Positions 17,432-25,490 of a stretch of 50,338 nt of DNA are shown here, piece by piece. Within the stretch, counting starts at the first letter, position 1; the number at the start of each line of letters is the position of its first letter. The DNA is from Thalassospira profundimaris (lineage in GTDB: Bacteria > Pseudomonadota > Alphaproteobacteria > Rhodospirillales > Thalassospiraceae): positions 1 to 50,338 of the forward strand of contig NZ_JPWH01000031.1 of the NCBI RefSeq assembly GCF_003326755.1, in the 5' to 3' direction. The notes beneath the pieces are model-generated. The model made no database searches, was not told the origin of the DNA, and saw only the letters and a list, made by a program, of their open reading frames with translations. The translations under genes and the position numbers were made by a program.

Positions 17432-19123
17432 TTGGCAACAAACATAGTGCCCAACCTCGAACCTAAATACTTCTCGTCAGCCTGTCCTAGCCGTGTTCTC
17501 TTCGACCAGATCGCGGACAAATGGTCAATGATGACGCTGACTGTACTGGAAGACGGCCCTCTGCGTTTTAATGAGATCAAACGCCAACTAGAGGGCATTT
17601 CCCAAAAGGCGTTAACCCAGTGTCTCCGGCGCCTTCAGCGCAATGGTTCCTATCGATTAAGTGAAGATCGTCTCACGCATATGGAGGACGCACAAACATT
17701 GGTACGCACGGCACTCCTGCTTGAGAGAGAAGCCCGGATGATGCAAATGGCTTCCGAACCTGCAGAAATGCAGAGCCACTACAACCGGATCCTTGCTCAT
17801 CTTGATGAGATGGACAATCTCGTCAGCAATTTGGGGCGGGCTGGCATTAATATCTCTGTTCTGGCGTTCCAGCATACTGCACAGCTGTTTAGAGGCTCCA
17901 TTCATATACTTGCCAAGCTGCATGATCAGGCATTGAACACCGAGATTGAGGAGAGCCAGAACGGGATTCTGGCTACCAGACTGGACCTTTTCAATCGGAA
18001 TCTGGCTCAGCAAGGGCAGGAACTTCTGGTTGCTTCAGAAGCTCTTTCAAATGACTTTACCTCTGACTACCGGCAATCTGTGCAGCAGCTAACTCAAAAA
18101 GCGGAAAACCGGCGTTTTCAGGTTCTGGGGCTGCTGGCTATCTCTCTGGTCGTAGCCTGGTTTATATCGACCCGCTTTCTGGGAAAGGTTGTCATATCCC
18201 GCCTTCAGAAGGTGAGCCATTATTTACGCAGAGCCGGAGAAGCTCCATCAAAAGATGCTGGCGTACCTGTGACCGGTGATGACGAAATTGGCGAAATGGC
18301 TCGCGCTGTAGAGCAATATATGAAAGAGCGTCAACAACTGGCAAAGGTTCAGCAGGAAGCAGCCCATACAGCCCGCTTCATAGCTGTTGGCCAATTGGCT
18401 GCGGGCATCGCTCATGAAATCAATACGCCTGCTCAGTATATCGGCGACAATCTGCAGTTCATTCGTACCATTGCCGAAAACATGGCAAAAGATCCGGCAT
18501 GCTCATCCTGGCAGGATGATTTGACAGAAGTTGCATCTGCCATCTCAGATTCTCGCGAAGGCATAAAACATATTTCCGGAATTGTTACGTCCATGAAAGA
18601 GTTCTCCCATCCCGGGATTACTGACAGAATTGAAGCTGACATAAACCGGGCTTTGGAAAATGCGTTAACGGTATCGCAAAACCAGTGGAAGCATGTCGCG
18701 ACGCTTGAGCAAAATTTCGATCCCAATTTGCGCCCTCTTCTGTGTGACATTGGAAAATTAAATCAGGTCTTTCTCAATCTGATTGTTAATGCTGCCCACG
18801 CTATCGAAAAATCGGGAAAACCTTATCCAGGCAAGATTTTTGTTACGACAACACAAAACCAAGACTCTATTGAAGTACGGATATCAGACACAGGCACCGG
18901 GATAGACGAAGCGCTGTGCGAACGCATCTTTGATCCGTTCTTTACAACCAAAGAACCAGGACAGGGAACCGGACAAGGCTTGGCGATCTGTCAGGATATC
19001 GTCGTGCAAAAGCACGGTGGCACAATTGATGTCATCGGCAATGAAGGTGAAGGAGCCGAGTTTGTTATCCGGTTGCCAATCATATCGCCCGACAACTTTT
19101 CCGAAGCCGATAAGGAAGATTGA
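17432..19123 (+). CDS. Chimeric gene: truncated HxlR HTH domain fused to a sensor histidine kinase
   Basis: A 563-residue open frame made of two unrelated parts. Residues about 15-72 match the start of an HxlR-type winged-helix regulator ([33 protein letters not shown]), which breaks off before the wing. From about residue 73 on it reads as a membrane sensor kinase whose first membrane segment is missing: helical sensor region, one membrane segment near 230-250 ([14 protein letters not shown]), HAMP-like segment, H box [16 protein letters not shown] box [13 protein letters not shown]1 DTGTGID, F box IFDPFFTTK and G2 [10 protein letters not shown]. The junction near nucleotide 17648 looks like a deletion fusion. 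Start is TTG 17432 or GTG 17447. Whether the product works is unknown; the sensor would have lost its periplasmic location. Confidence 0.8.
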   Translation: MATNIVPNLEPKYFSSACPSRVLFDQIADKWSMMTLTVLEDGPLRFNEIKRQLEGISQKALTQCLRRLQRNGSYRLSEDRLTHMEDAQTLVRTALLLEREARMMQMASEPAEMQSHYNRILAHLDEMDNLVSNLGRAGINISVLAFQHTAQLFRGSIHILAKLHDQALNTEIEESQNGILATRLDLFNRNLAQQGQELLVASEALSNDFTSDYRQSVQQLTQKAENRRFQVLGLLAISLVVAWFISTRFLGKVVISRLQKVSHYLRRAGEAPSKDAGVPVTGDDEIGEMARAVEQYMKERQQLAKVQQEAAHTARFIAVGQLAAGIAHEINTPAQYIGDNLQFIRTIAENMAKDPACSSWQDDLTEVASAISDSREGIKHISGIVTSMKEFSHPGITDRIEADINRALENALTVSQNQWKHVATLEQNFDPNLRPLLCDIGKLNQVFLNLIVNAAHAIEKSGKPYPGKIFVTTTQNQDSIEVRISDTGTGIDEALCERIFDPFFTTKEPGQGTGQGLAICQDIVVQKHGGTIDVIGNEGEGAEFVIRLPIISPDNFSEADKED

Positions 19124-19132
19124 AAAGCATAT

Positions 19133-19170
19133 AAAACACCCCGCTTGGCTTTCGCTAAGCGGGGTGTTTT
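19133..19170. terminator. Intrinsic terminator after the histidine kinase
   Basis: A perfect 14-bp stem (AAAACACCCCGCTT / AAGCGGGGTGTTTT) with a 10-nt loop, 10 bp after the stop codon. The A and T ends let it act on both strands. It is nearly identical in its arms to the terminator at 4718-4757, so it probably marks the last host sequence before the mobile element. Confidence 0.85.
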
Positions 19171-19368
19171 ACTTTGGGGCTTTGTTATATCTCACAAAGG
19201 AGCGATTTATAACAGAAGTGGTTGCGGGGGCAATCGCCGAATTTCGATTCAAATTTGCGGGTCCGGGTTATTAAACCCCAAGAAGACAAACTCCTAACCC
19301 GCAACGAATTGAAATCATAACCCTCTCTTTCTTGTCAAGCCGTTAAAATTGACAAGAGAGATACCGTG
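19171..19368. other. Junction and leader region before traK with nested inverted repeats
   Basis: This stretch has no gene. It contains a tRNA-like 14-mer (annotated separately), an inverted repeat TTGCGGGT (19255-19262) / ACCCGCAA (19297-19304), a small GGGTTATTAAACCC hairpin inside it, and CTTGTCAA / TTGACAAG just before traK. In RP4 the origin of transfer lies next to traK, so a repeat-rich leader here could be part of an oriT, but I find no YATCCTGY-like nick sequence. Composition is lower in G+C than the genes that follow. Confidence 0.4.
19219..19232 (-). other. Possible attachment site: 14-bp match to tRNA-fMet 3' end
   Basis: TGGTTGCGGGGGCA is the reverse complement of the last 14 bases (TGCCCCCGCAACCA) common in bacterial initiator tRNAs. 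No tRNA body is present here. A short tRNA 3'-end copy between host DNA and a conjugative element is what one end of an integrated element looks like when the intact tRNA lies at the other end. The match is short, so this is a hypothesis. Confidence 0.35.
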
Positions 19369-19653
19369 ATGGAATGGGGACAGGCCAAATTTGAATTTCT
19401 CGCCCTGCGCGAAGAAATACACAAAGCCCTTGCCTGTGGCAAAACAGCCAAGCGCATTCACGCCGACTTAAAATCCCAAAATCGCATCAAAATGTCGCAA
19501 CGGTCTTTTTACGGCTGGCTGCGCCATGAACGTCTATCCGGTCCTCTCATGGTCGCGGCGGATATTGCCTCAATGCGCACGAAGCGCACGCAACACCATC
19601 CCCTCCCCCAGAACACCCCTTCCCCTCTCGACAATCAGGAAGACGAGCAATGA
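19369..19653 (+). CDS. traK: TraK-like relaxosome/oriT-binding protein
   Basis: A 94-residue basic protein resembling the IncP TraK family, which wraps the origin of transfer and helps the relaxase. The segment FLALREEIHKALACGKTAK followed by IHADLKSQNRIKMSQRSFY has the layout of RP4 TraK (a pair of helices ending in a tyrosine/arginine-rich recognition part). The C-terminus is a proline-rich tail. The gene precedes traL and traM in the IncP order, which supports the call. A GTG lies directly before the chosen ATG; AAGAGAG is the ribosome-binding site. Confidence 0.7.
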   Translation: MEWGQAKFEFLALREEIHKALACGKTAKRIHADLKSQNRIKMSQRSFYGWLRHERLSGPLMVAADIASMRTKRTQHHPLPQNTPSPLDNQEDEQ

Positions 19654-19733
19654 GCGCAGAAGTGCCGTTGAGCGGCAACGATCCGCCTGACCTGCCCTTT
19701 CATTACCGCCAGGGTTCGGACCTGGTCTGGTGA
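19650..19733 (+). CDS. Very small ORF coupled to traK (27 residues)
   Basis: An ATG overlaps the traK stop as ATGA, the coupling style used throughout this operon, and opens a frame of 27 codons ending in HYRQGSDLVW. The hydrophilic start and the PPDLPFHYRQG part do not match anything I recognise. It may be a real small protein or the displaced end of traK after a frameshift. Evidence is limited to the coupling and the reading frame. Confidence 0.4.
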   Translation: MSAEVPLSGNDPPDLPFHYRQGSDLVW

Positions 19734-19756
19734 TGTCTAAAGGATTTGCCCCATCC

Positions 19757-19790
19757 GGCCCGTTACCCGGTTTGAAGACCGGGTCGGGCC
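19757..19790. promoter_or_regulatory. Strong hairpin between traK and the HTH gene
   Basis: Two stacked stems, GGCCCG/CGGGCC and ACCCGGT/ACCGGGT, separated by a TT bulge on the left arm and closed by a TTGAAG loop. No T-run follows, so it is not a normal terminator. It could be an attenuator, a processing site or part of the transfer origin. Confidence 0.5.
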
Positions 19791-19884
19791 ACCGGCATCA
19801 AAGGACAGAACCATTGGGGAACCATTTCATGACGATTTGCACAGGCCAACCACACCGCCTCATGCCTGCCGCAAGGTGCGCCGG

Positions 19885-20091
19885 ATGAGCTGGCAGGCAG
19901 ACTTTGTTCTGCTGACTTACCGCATTCGCAAACAGCGCCTCAACAAAGGCTTAAGCCAGATCGAGGCCGCCAACCTGATTGGCGTGTGCGAACGCAGCTA
20001 CCGGGATTTTGAAGCTGGCAAAAGCGATCTCTCGTCAAGCCGGCTGTTCAAACTCGCCCAGGCATTGGGCATCCAGATTCTTATTTCTTAG
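19885..20091 (+). CDS. Small XRE-type helix-turn-helix regulator
   Basis: A 68-residue single-domain DNA-binding protein of the Cro/C1 (HTH_3) type. The helix-turn-helix reads LSQIEAANLIGVCERSYRDF followed by EAGKSDLSSSRLFKLAQALG. The ATG at 19885 gives the usual XRE start; an upstream TTG at 19837 would add 16 residues rich in Pro and Arg. It lies between traK and traL, a place where a repressor of the transfer genes is plausible. The target is unknown. Confidence 0.8.
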   Translation: MSWQADFVLLTYRIRKQRLNKGLSQIEAANLIGVCERSYRDFEAGKSDLSSSRLFKLAQALGIQILIS

Positions 20092-20104
20092 GGAGCATTC
20101 CAGA

Positions 20105-20848
20105 ATGGCACTTATCAACATGACATTGCAGGGCAAGGGCGGTGTCGGCAAATCCTTTATCTCCAGCCTGCTGGCGCAATATTACCTGCCCCGTGCCGAT
20201 AATCTGCAATGTTTTGACACCGATCCGGTCAATCAGACCTTTGCCGGTTACAAGGCCTTCCCCGTCGAGACCATCCGCCTGGGCGAACGACAGGACGAAA
20301 TCAATGCCCGCTATTTCGATGCCCTGATTGAAAAGATCATCGACCTGCCAGAAGAGTCCGTGGTGGTCATTGATAACGGAGCATCAACGTTTTTGCCGCT
20401 TCTGGGTTACCTGGTGGAAGCCCAGGCTTTTGACGTTCTGCATGAACTCGGACACGAAATCCGCCTGCATACCATCGTCACCGGTGGGCAAGCCTCAACC
20501 GATACCGTTCAAGGGCTGGGTCAGATCCTGACCCACCTGCCCGAGCTGACCATTGTCGTCTGGCTCAATGAATATTTCGGGCGTGTGGAGCGGCGCGCCG
20601 CAAATGGCGAGATCGAAGGCTTCGAGCAATCCGGCCTTTATAAAAAGAACAAGGAGCGCATTCACGCGCTGGTGCGCCTGCCCGAAGTCCGCAAGGAAAC
20701 TTTCGGCCATGACATCGAGCAGATGATGCGCGCCCGTCTGACCTTTGATGAAGCGGTCCAGTCGCCCGAGTTTGCCGTGATGGCCCGCCAGCGCCTCAAA
20801 ATGACATGGCGGACTTTGCACGCCACCATGGAACAGGCGGTGCTGTGA
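20105..20848 (+). CDS. traL: TraL-like ParA-family ATPase of the transfer region
   Basis: A 247-residue P-loop ATPase resembling IncP TraL. The deviant Walker A is LQGKGGVGKSFISSLLAQYY, followed by CFDTDPVNQTFAGYKAF, which is the TraL hallmark, and Walker B VVVIDNGAS. RP4 TraL is encoded between traK and traM in the relaxase operon; its exact role is not settled. GGGAG lies nine bases before the ATG. It overlaps traM by one base (TGATG). A partitioning role is less likely, because no ParB-type gene follows. Confidence 0.85.
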   Translation: MALINMTLQGKGGVGKSFISSLLAQYYLPRADNLQCFDTDPVNQTFAGYKAFPVETIRLGERQDEINARYFDALIEKIIDLPEESVVVIDNGASTFLPLLGYLVEAQAFDVLHELGHEIRLHTIVTGGQASTDTVQGLGQILTHLPELTIVVWLNEYFGRVERRAANGEIEGFEQSGLYKKNKERIHALVRLPEVRKETFGHDIEQMMRARLTFDEAVQSPEFAVMARQRLKMTWRTLHATMEQAVL

Positions 20849-21288
20849 TGGCAGGCCTGCTCGACGATACCCCGCCGCCACCCGTCACAATGGACAGTGT
20901 CGAGGAGCTGCGCACTTATTTGTGGCAGCAACATCAGATCACGGTCGATGCCGATGATCCGGTACTGCTGGTCCATACCATCCTGCGCCTGTCGCTTGAT
21001 GAGCAACGCCGGATCAATGACCAGTATAACCGCGCCCTTTCCCAGACCGTCCGCGATGCCTCGCAGGATTTCACGAAAGATGTACTGGCCGCCATTGAAG
21101 CCTTCAAGGCCGAGGCGCTGGGCGATGTGGTGCGCGAACGCATCAAAACCATGAATGAAACGGCAGAGATGGCGGAAGACGCCATCCGCCAGTTCTCCCG
21201 CCTGCTGCGCACCCAGAAGATCCTGACCACGCTCAACATCATCGCCGTCGTCTTCGTCGTCGGTGTGCTCAGCGCCCTGACCCTTTGA
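20848..21288 (+). CDS. traM: TraM-like conjugal transfer protein
   Basis: A 146-residue protein in the IncP traM position. It has a Pro-rich start, a long charged helical middle (DFTKDVLAAIEAFKAEAL, RIKTMNETAEMAEDAIRQF) and a C-terminal hydrophobic anchor of about 22 residues (TLNIIAVVFVVGVLSALTL), so it is probably tail-anchored in the inner membrane with its helical part in the cytoplasm. Position and layout, more than residue identity, support the name. It ends the relaxosome-type trio before the pilus genes begin 46 bp later. Confidence 0.65.
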   Translation: MAGLLDDTPPPPVTMDSVEELRTYLWQQHQITVDADDPVLLVHTILRLSLDEQRRINDQYNRALSQTVRDASQDFTKDVLAAIEAFKAEALGDVVRERIKTMNETAEMAEDAIRQFSRLLRTQKILTTLNIIAVVFVVGVLSALTL

Positions 21289-21334
21289 ACCCGCATTTAT
21301 TCCGATTTGAACCCGACTTCATTCCGAGGAAACC

Positions 21335-21652
21335 ATGACCAAAAACAAATTGTCCCTGTGCCTGCTGGTTGCCGTGGCAACCGTCATTCTCACCGAGCCC
21401 GCCTTTGCCCAGGCGGCCTCCACCTCTGCCTCCGGCGAATGGTACGAACCGATCATTAGCCTGTTTGAAAGTGTTCAGACCGGTGTTGGCAAGATCGGCA
21501 CCATCGTCGTTGGCCTTGGCGTGATGGCGCTTGGCATCTGGGCCGGGTTGACCGGACGCATGGACTGGATCCGGGCGGGCATGATCGTCATTGGCGGGGT
21601 GCTGGTCACCTCCGGCCCGGCGATCTCGGCTGGCCTGTTTGGCGGGTCCTGA
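21335..21652 (+). CDS. virB2: VirB2/TrbC-like major pilin
   Basis: A 105-residue pilin precursor. A long signal peptide ends at AFAQAAS, and the mature part has two hydrophobic helices (IGTIVVGLGVMALGIWAGL and IRAGMIVIGGVLVTSGPAI) separated by a short polar loop TGRMDW, as in VirB2 pilins. GAGGA precedes the ATG. It is the first gene of the VirB block; no VirB1 transglycosylase gene precedes it. Confidence 0.85.
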   Translation: MTKNKLSLCLLVAVATVILTEPAFAQAASTSASGEWYEPIISLFESVQTGVGKIGTIVVGLGVMALGIWAGLTGRMDWIRAGMIVIGGVLVTSGPAISAGLFGGS

Positions 21653-21654
21653 TC

Positions 21655-21957
21655 ATGAAAGCCGGCAGCGCCGTTCTCACCCGCATTCAAAACCAGATGA
21701 CCATGTTTGGTCTGCCCATGCCGCTGATGATACTCAGTGTCGCCATTGGCTCGATTGGCCTCGTGCTCATGGTGCTTCTGGAGATCTTTTGGCTGATGCT
21801 CCCGACAATGGTTCTGGGCATTGCCGGGGCCTGGATGTTCTTCATCCGCAAGACCAAGGACAACATGCACTTTGACCGGGAACTGTCGCTGCCGCCCCGC
21901 TTCTGGCGGGCAGGCCGCGGCAACCGGTTGCTCAATGCCGGGAGGAAGAAACCATGA
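21655..21957 (+). CDS. virB3: VirB3-like inner-membrane component
   Basis: A 100-residue protein with two adjacent hydrophobic helices (LPMPLMILSVAIGSIGLVLM and FWLMLPTMVLGIAGAWMFF) and a basic C-terminus, the usual VirB3 form. It follows virB2 directly and overlaps virB4 by four bases (ATGA). VirB3 works with VirB4 in pilus assembly. Confidence 0.8.
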   Translation: MKAGSAVLTRIQNQMTMFGLPMPLMILSVAIGSIGLVLMVLLEIFWLMLPTMVLGIAGAWMFFIRKTKDNMHFDRELSLPPRFWRAGRGNRLLNAGRKKP

Positions 21958-24338
21958 TCTGGCCTTCCGTCCTTGCCACCTCCCTTGTCGCCACCATGGC
22001 CGGGGGCCTTGTCGTCCCCGCCAGCCGCCGCCTGCTGCTCGGTGATGTCAAATATGACTGGTTGCAGGACCAGCTTGAACTTGACTGTATCGAAAGTGAT
22101 GCCACCACCATCCGCGGCAAGGATAACAGCCTGTCGCGTGTCTTTCGCTTTCTCGGCACGTCCTATGACGCCAAGATAGAAGCCGAGCAGGACAACCTGC
22201 TGCAAGCCCGCTCGATCCTGGTTCACAAGCTGGGCCAGTTGGGCCTGAGCCTGCGCTGGTTTGGCATCAAGCGCAAACGCGCCATCAATGCCCGGGCGAC
22301 ATGGCCCAATGCGCCCTTGCAGGAAGTCGGCGACGCCGAAGCCAAACAGTTTCGCTCCAGCTATTTTATCGACTGGTACCTGGTGATTACCGGCACTTCG
22401 ATGCCCGCCCTGCATGAAGCCACCGACATCATTGATGCCGATGGGGCAAAATACGGGGTTGATCTGCTGGCCAAAGCGCCCGAGGGCCAAAGCTGTGATC
22501 TGACCGGGTTTTTAAACGGCATTGTCTGCGGCGAATATCGCCACGATCTCGGCCCGATCCCGCAAGACATCTCGGGCGGCCTGCCCGCGTCAGATCTGAA
22601 CTTTCACAAGGATAACGGGGTGATCCGCAGTTTCACCCCGACCGAGAAATTGCAAAAGGTGATTACAGTCGCCAAATGGCCGGGCACGGTGACGGGCCAG
22701 ATCATTAACGACATCATGACGCTCGATGGCGAGATCGAGATTTGCCAGATCTGCGATCCCTTTGATCAGCACAAGGCCCTGCTTTATCTCACCCGTCGTC
22801 TCAGTGGTGAACAAAGTGCCCTGTTTGGCAATGCCGAGGCCGCCGCCGAAACCGATGCCCTGATCGCCATGATCAATCAGGGGGATGCCACCCTGTTTGC
22901 GACGCAATTCCAGATCATTGCCCGGGCAGATACATCCGTCAAACTTGATACCCTGATCCGCAAGATCACCCGGCGACTGTCAAATCGCCAGATCCTTTAT
23001 CATGTCCAGGTACGCGGCGCGCCGGTCTGCTGGTTTAACCGCATTCCGGCCCGATCCCGGGCCAGGCTGATCCCGGGCGGGCGCTTCATGTCCTCGCTCG
23101 AACTGCGCAGCGAGAATATTGCCGCCCTGTGGGCGATGCAGCATTCCGCCACCGGCCTGACGGAAAGCCCGCTCGGTCCAGCCCCGTTGCGCTGGTTTAC
23201 CACGACGAGTGGTCAGGCCTATGCGGCGAACTTCCATGTCACCAACAAGCCCAAGACACTGGCCAACTTTCTCGTCTTTGCCCCGGCGGGCAGCGGTAAA
23301 TCAACACTGCCGATGCATCTTCTGAGCGGGGCGTCAAAGTTTGATCGCATTCGCTCCTTTATCTTTGATTCCAAGGAAGGTTCGCGCTTCATGGTCGAGG
23401 CGCTGGGCGGGCTGTATCAGCCCTATGAGAAGCTGGCCTTAAACCCGCTGGATGTCGGGGAAGACAATCCGGCCAATCGCGAACGCATCAATTTCATTCT
23501 CAAGGCCATGGCCGGGATTGAACTGGCCCCGGATGATCGCGAGGCCCTGTCGCATGCAATTGATCTGGCCTTTCAGATCGATCCGCCCAATCGCACGCTT
23601 AATGCCCTGTTTCCCTATGCCTTTGCCAAACGCTCCGAACTGCGCCGGGCGTTTTCGCAATGGGTGATTGATGACAAGGGCAATGCCGGGCTGCGCAGCC
23701 ACATCATGAATGCGCCCCATGACAGTCTCGGCGGCATGCTCAACCAGTCGCATATGGTGGGCATCAATATGAACGAGGCGTTGAAAGACCCGTCGCTGGG
23801 CGCGCCGATTGTTGGCCACATCGCCGAGACCATTGCCAAGTCGGTCGCGCCGAACTTGCGCGGTTTCATCATATTGATCGAGGAAGCGGCCAATTTGCTG
23901 CGCAATCCCGGTTTTTGCGATCTGGCTGCCGAGATGTACCGGGAATATCGCAAGCTCAACGGCATTGTCGGCATGATTTTTCAGGACCCGGCAGCACTGG
24001 TCAAGAGCGGCAAGGCGGAAGCCTTTATCGAAAACACCGCCGTGTTCATCTTCTTTCCCAATTCCAAGATCGATGATGAAAGCCTGGAACCCTTCAATCT
24101 CAATGACGAACAAAAGGCCTTTGTGAAGGGCCGCACGCGCTCGGAAGAGTTCAATGATCGCCGGGTGCTGATCATCAAGCGCGATGAAGTCAGCGGCTAT
24201 GAAGAAAGCGCCATTCTCAATGTCGATCTTTCGCCGCTCGGCGATCCGCTGCGCTTTTACCGCTCCGGTCCTGACGAAAACAAACTGATGGAAACCTTGC
24301 AAAGCAAATGGGGGGACGCATGGCGCAACCACCTTTGA
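21954..24338 (+). CDS. virB4: VirB4-type conjugation ATPase
   Basis: A 794-residue ATPase that powers pilus assembly and substrate transfer. The CagE/TrbE/VirB N-terminal domain covers roughly residues 1-400; Walker A FAPAGSGKSTLPMHLL lies near 440-455 and Walker B GFIILIEEAANLLR near 637-650. The C-terminus has IFQDPAALVKSGKAEAF and FFPNSKIDDESL, as expected. GGAGGAAG lies just before the ATG. The length matches the family. Confidence 0.95.
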   Translation: MIWPSVLATSLVATMAGGLVVPASRRLLLGDVKYDWLQDQLELDCIESDATTIRGKDNSLSRVFRFLGTSYDAKIEAEQDNLLQARSILVHKLGQLGLSLRWFGIKRKRAINARATWPNAPLQEVGDAEAKQFRSSYFIDWYLVITGTSMPALHEATDIIDADGAKYGVDLLAKAPEGQSCDLTGFLNGIVCGEYRHDLGPIPQDISGGLPASDLNFHKDNGVIRSFTPTEKLQKVITVAKWPGTVTGQIINDIMTLDGEIEICQICDPFDQHKALLYLTRRLSGEQSALFGNAEAAAETDALIAMINQGDATLFATQFQIIARADTSVKLDTLIRKITRRLSNRQILYHVQVRGAPVCWFNRIPARSRARLIPGGRFMSSLELRSENIAALWAMQHSATGLTESPLGPAPLRWFTTTSGQAYAANFHVTNKPKTLANFLVFAPAGSGKSTLPMHLLSGASKFDRIRSFIFDSKEGSRFMVEALGGLYQPYEKLALNPLDVGEDNPANRERINFILKAMAGIELAPDDREALSHAIDLAFQIDPPNRTLNALFPYAFAKRSELRRAFSQWVIDDKGNAGLRSHIMNAPHDSLGGMLNQSHMVGINMNEALKDPSLGAPIVGHIAETIAKSVAPNLRGFIILIEEAANLLRNPGFCDLAAEMYREYRKLNGIVGMIFQDPAALVKSGKAEAFIENTAVFIFFPNSKIDDESLEPFNLNDEQKAFVKGRTRSEEFNDRRVLIIKRDEVSGYEESAILNVDLSPLGDPLRFYRSGPDENKLMETLQSKWGDAWRNHL

Positions 24339-24583
24339 GCTCTGCCCCGGGGCGGTTCACAGCCCCACGGCAGAACAAAACCCTGATCGCATCCTCAATC
24401 ACAGCATCCCGGGATGACCTGGTCTTTCTGATCGTCACACTGGCCGGGTTGGTCCTGACCGCCGGGCTTCTGGTCGTGGCACCGCTTGCCGGGCTGATCC
24501 TGGTAAGCCTGCAATGTCTCGCAAGCCTGCTCATGGTTCTGCGCGCTGTTCTTGTCTGCCGTTTGAAACGGGGGATGAAATGA
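24320..24583 (+). CDS. Small inner-membrane protein between virB4 and virB5
   Basis: An 87-residue protein I do not recognise. After a basic start it has two hydrophobic stretches (LVFLIVTLAGLVLTAGLL, LAGLILVSLQCLASLLMVL) and a basic end. The ATG at 24320 is preceded by GGGGGAC and lies inside the end of virB4; ATG 24308 is an alternative. It overlaps virB5 by four bases, so it is translated with the T4SS genes. Confidence 0.65.
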   Translation: MAQPPLSSAPGRFTAPRQNKTLIASSITASRDDLVFLIVTLAGLVLTAGLLVVAPLAGLILVSLQCLASLLMVLRAVLVCRLKRGMK

Positions 24584-25470
24584 ACAGAAAGCATCTGCGC
24601 ATCCTTGCCATTGCCGGACTGTTAAGCTGTGCCAGCCTGCCCGCCTTGGCCACCTATCCGGTATTTGACGCCACCTCGTTTGTTAAAATCACCGAACAGT
24701 TCAACAAGCTGCAACAGCAGTTTGACGAGCTGATGAAGCAAACCGAGATTCTCGGCAAGATCAGCAAGACGGCCCAGGACCAGATCAATGCCATTGGCAA
24801 GCTCGGCCAGGTCGCCGTCCCCATTCTCAACCTTGCCAAACTCGGCCAGCAGATCAATCGCGACATCTCGTGTTTGCTGCCCGATTTCTCCAAGCTAATG
24901 CCCGGCATCAATCTTGATGATGTCGACTGGAAAAGCATCTGTGCGCGCAGGTTCTTTTATAACTCCACCCTGTGGTTTGATCCCAAAGACCCGGAAAGCT
25001 GGAAGTTTGGCGAGGAAGGCAGCCCCGATGACTGGGCGATGCCGGAAGGTGGGAGCTGGGGCGGCAGTTCGGGCGGAGACGGCAATGCGCCGAACTGGAA
25101 AAACCCCGACAGCCCGGCAGAACAACGGCTTTATTTTGCTGCCCGGGCGGCAGCCCGCAAGGCGACCGAGGAACGTCGGGCGAAAATGGCGCGTGAGGCG
25201 GTTAATACCGGACTGGCGCAAGCGGATCGCACCTCGACCGAACTGGCCGAGATCAATCAGGACATTATCGAAGAGCTGGAATCACAAGGCGAACAGGCGG
25301 GCGATCTTAAAACCTTCATCGCCACCCTGCTTAAGGCGGAACTGCATCAAAGCCGCATCCAGGTGCAGCAACAGCAGCAAATGGCGCAGCTCATTCGCAT
25401 TCAGGCCAACATGCTCATGCAGTTCCGTCCCACTGGCGATGGCGGTGAGCAGGAAGGAGGCGATGAATGA
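24580..25470 (+). CDS. virB5: VirB5/TrbJ-like pilus-associated protein
   Basis: A 296-residue secreted protein. It has a signal peptide (IAGLLSCASLPALA) and then the helical start typical of VirB5/TrbJ, FNKLQQQFDELMKQTEILGK and TAQDQINAIGKL. The middle has a Gly/Ser-rich stretch (GGSWGGSSGGDGN) and the C-terminal third is a charged helix ending in QQQQQMAQLIRIQANMLMQF. VirB5 sits at the pilus tip and helps adhesion. The Gly/Ser insertion makes it longer than the usual 220-250 residues. Confidence 0.8.
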   Translation: MNRKHLRILAIAGLLSCASLPALATYPVFDATSFVKITEQFNKLQQQFDELMKQTEILGKISKTAQDQINAIGKLGQVAVPILNLAKLGQQINRDISCLLPDFSKLMPGINLDDVDWKSICARRFFYNSTLWFDPKDPESWKFGEEGSPDDWAMPEGGSWGGSSGGDGNAPNWKNPDSPAEQRLYFAARAAARKATEERRAKMAREAVNTGLAQADRTSTELAEINQDIIEELESQGEQAGDLKTFIATLLKAELHQSRIQVQQQQQMAQLIRIQANMLMQFRPTGDGGEQEGGDE

Positions 25471-25490
25471 AGATTGCCTCATCGAACAGC

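Noticed and set aside
20105..20848. ParA-type partition ATPase
   Set aside because: The CFDTDPVN-type motif, the order traK-traL-traM and the absence of a ParB gene favour TraL.
23439..24332. 297-codon minus-strand open frame in virB4
   Set aside because: Shadow of virB4; no motif and no start signals.
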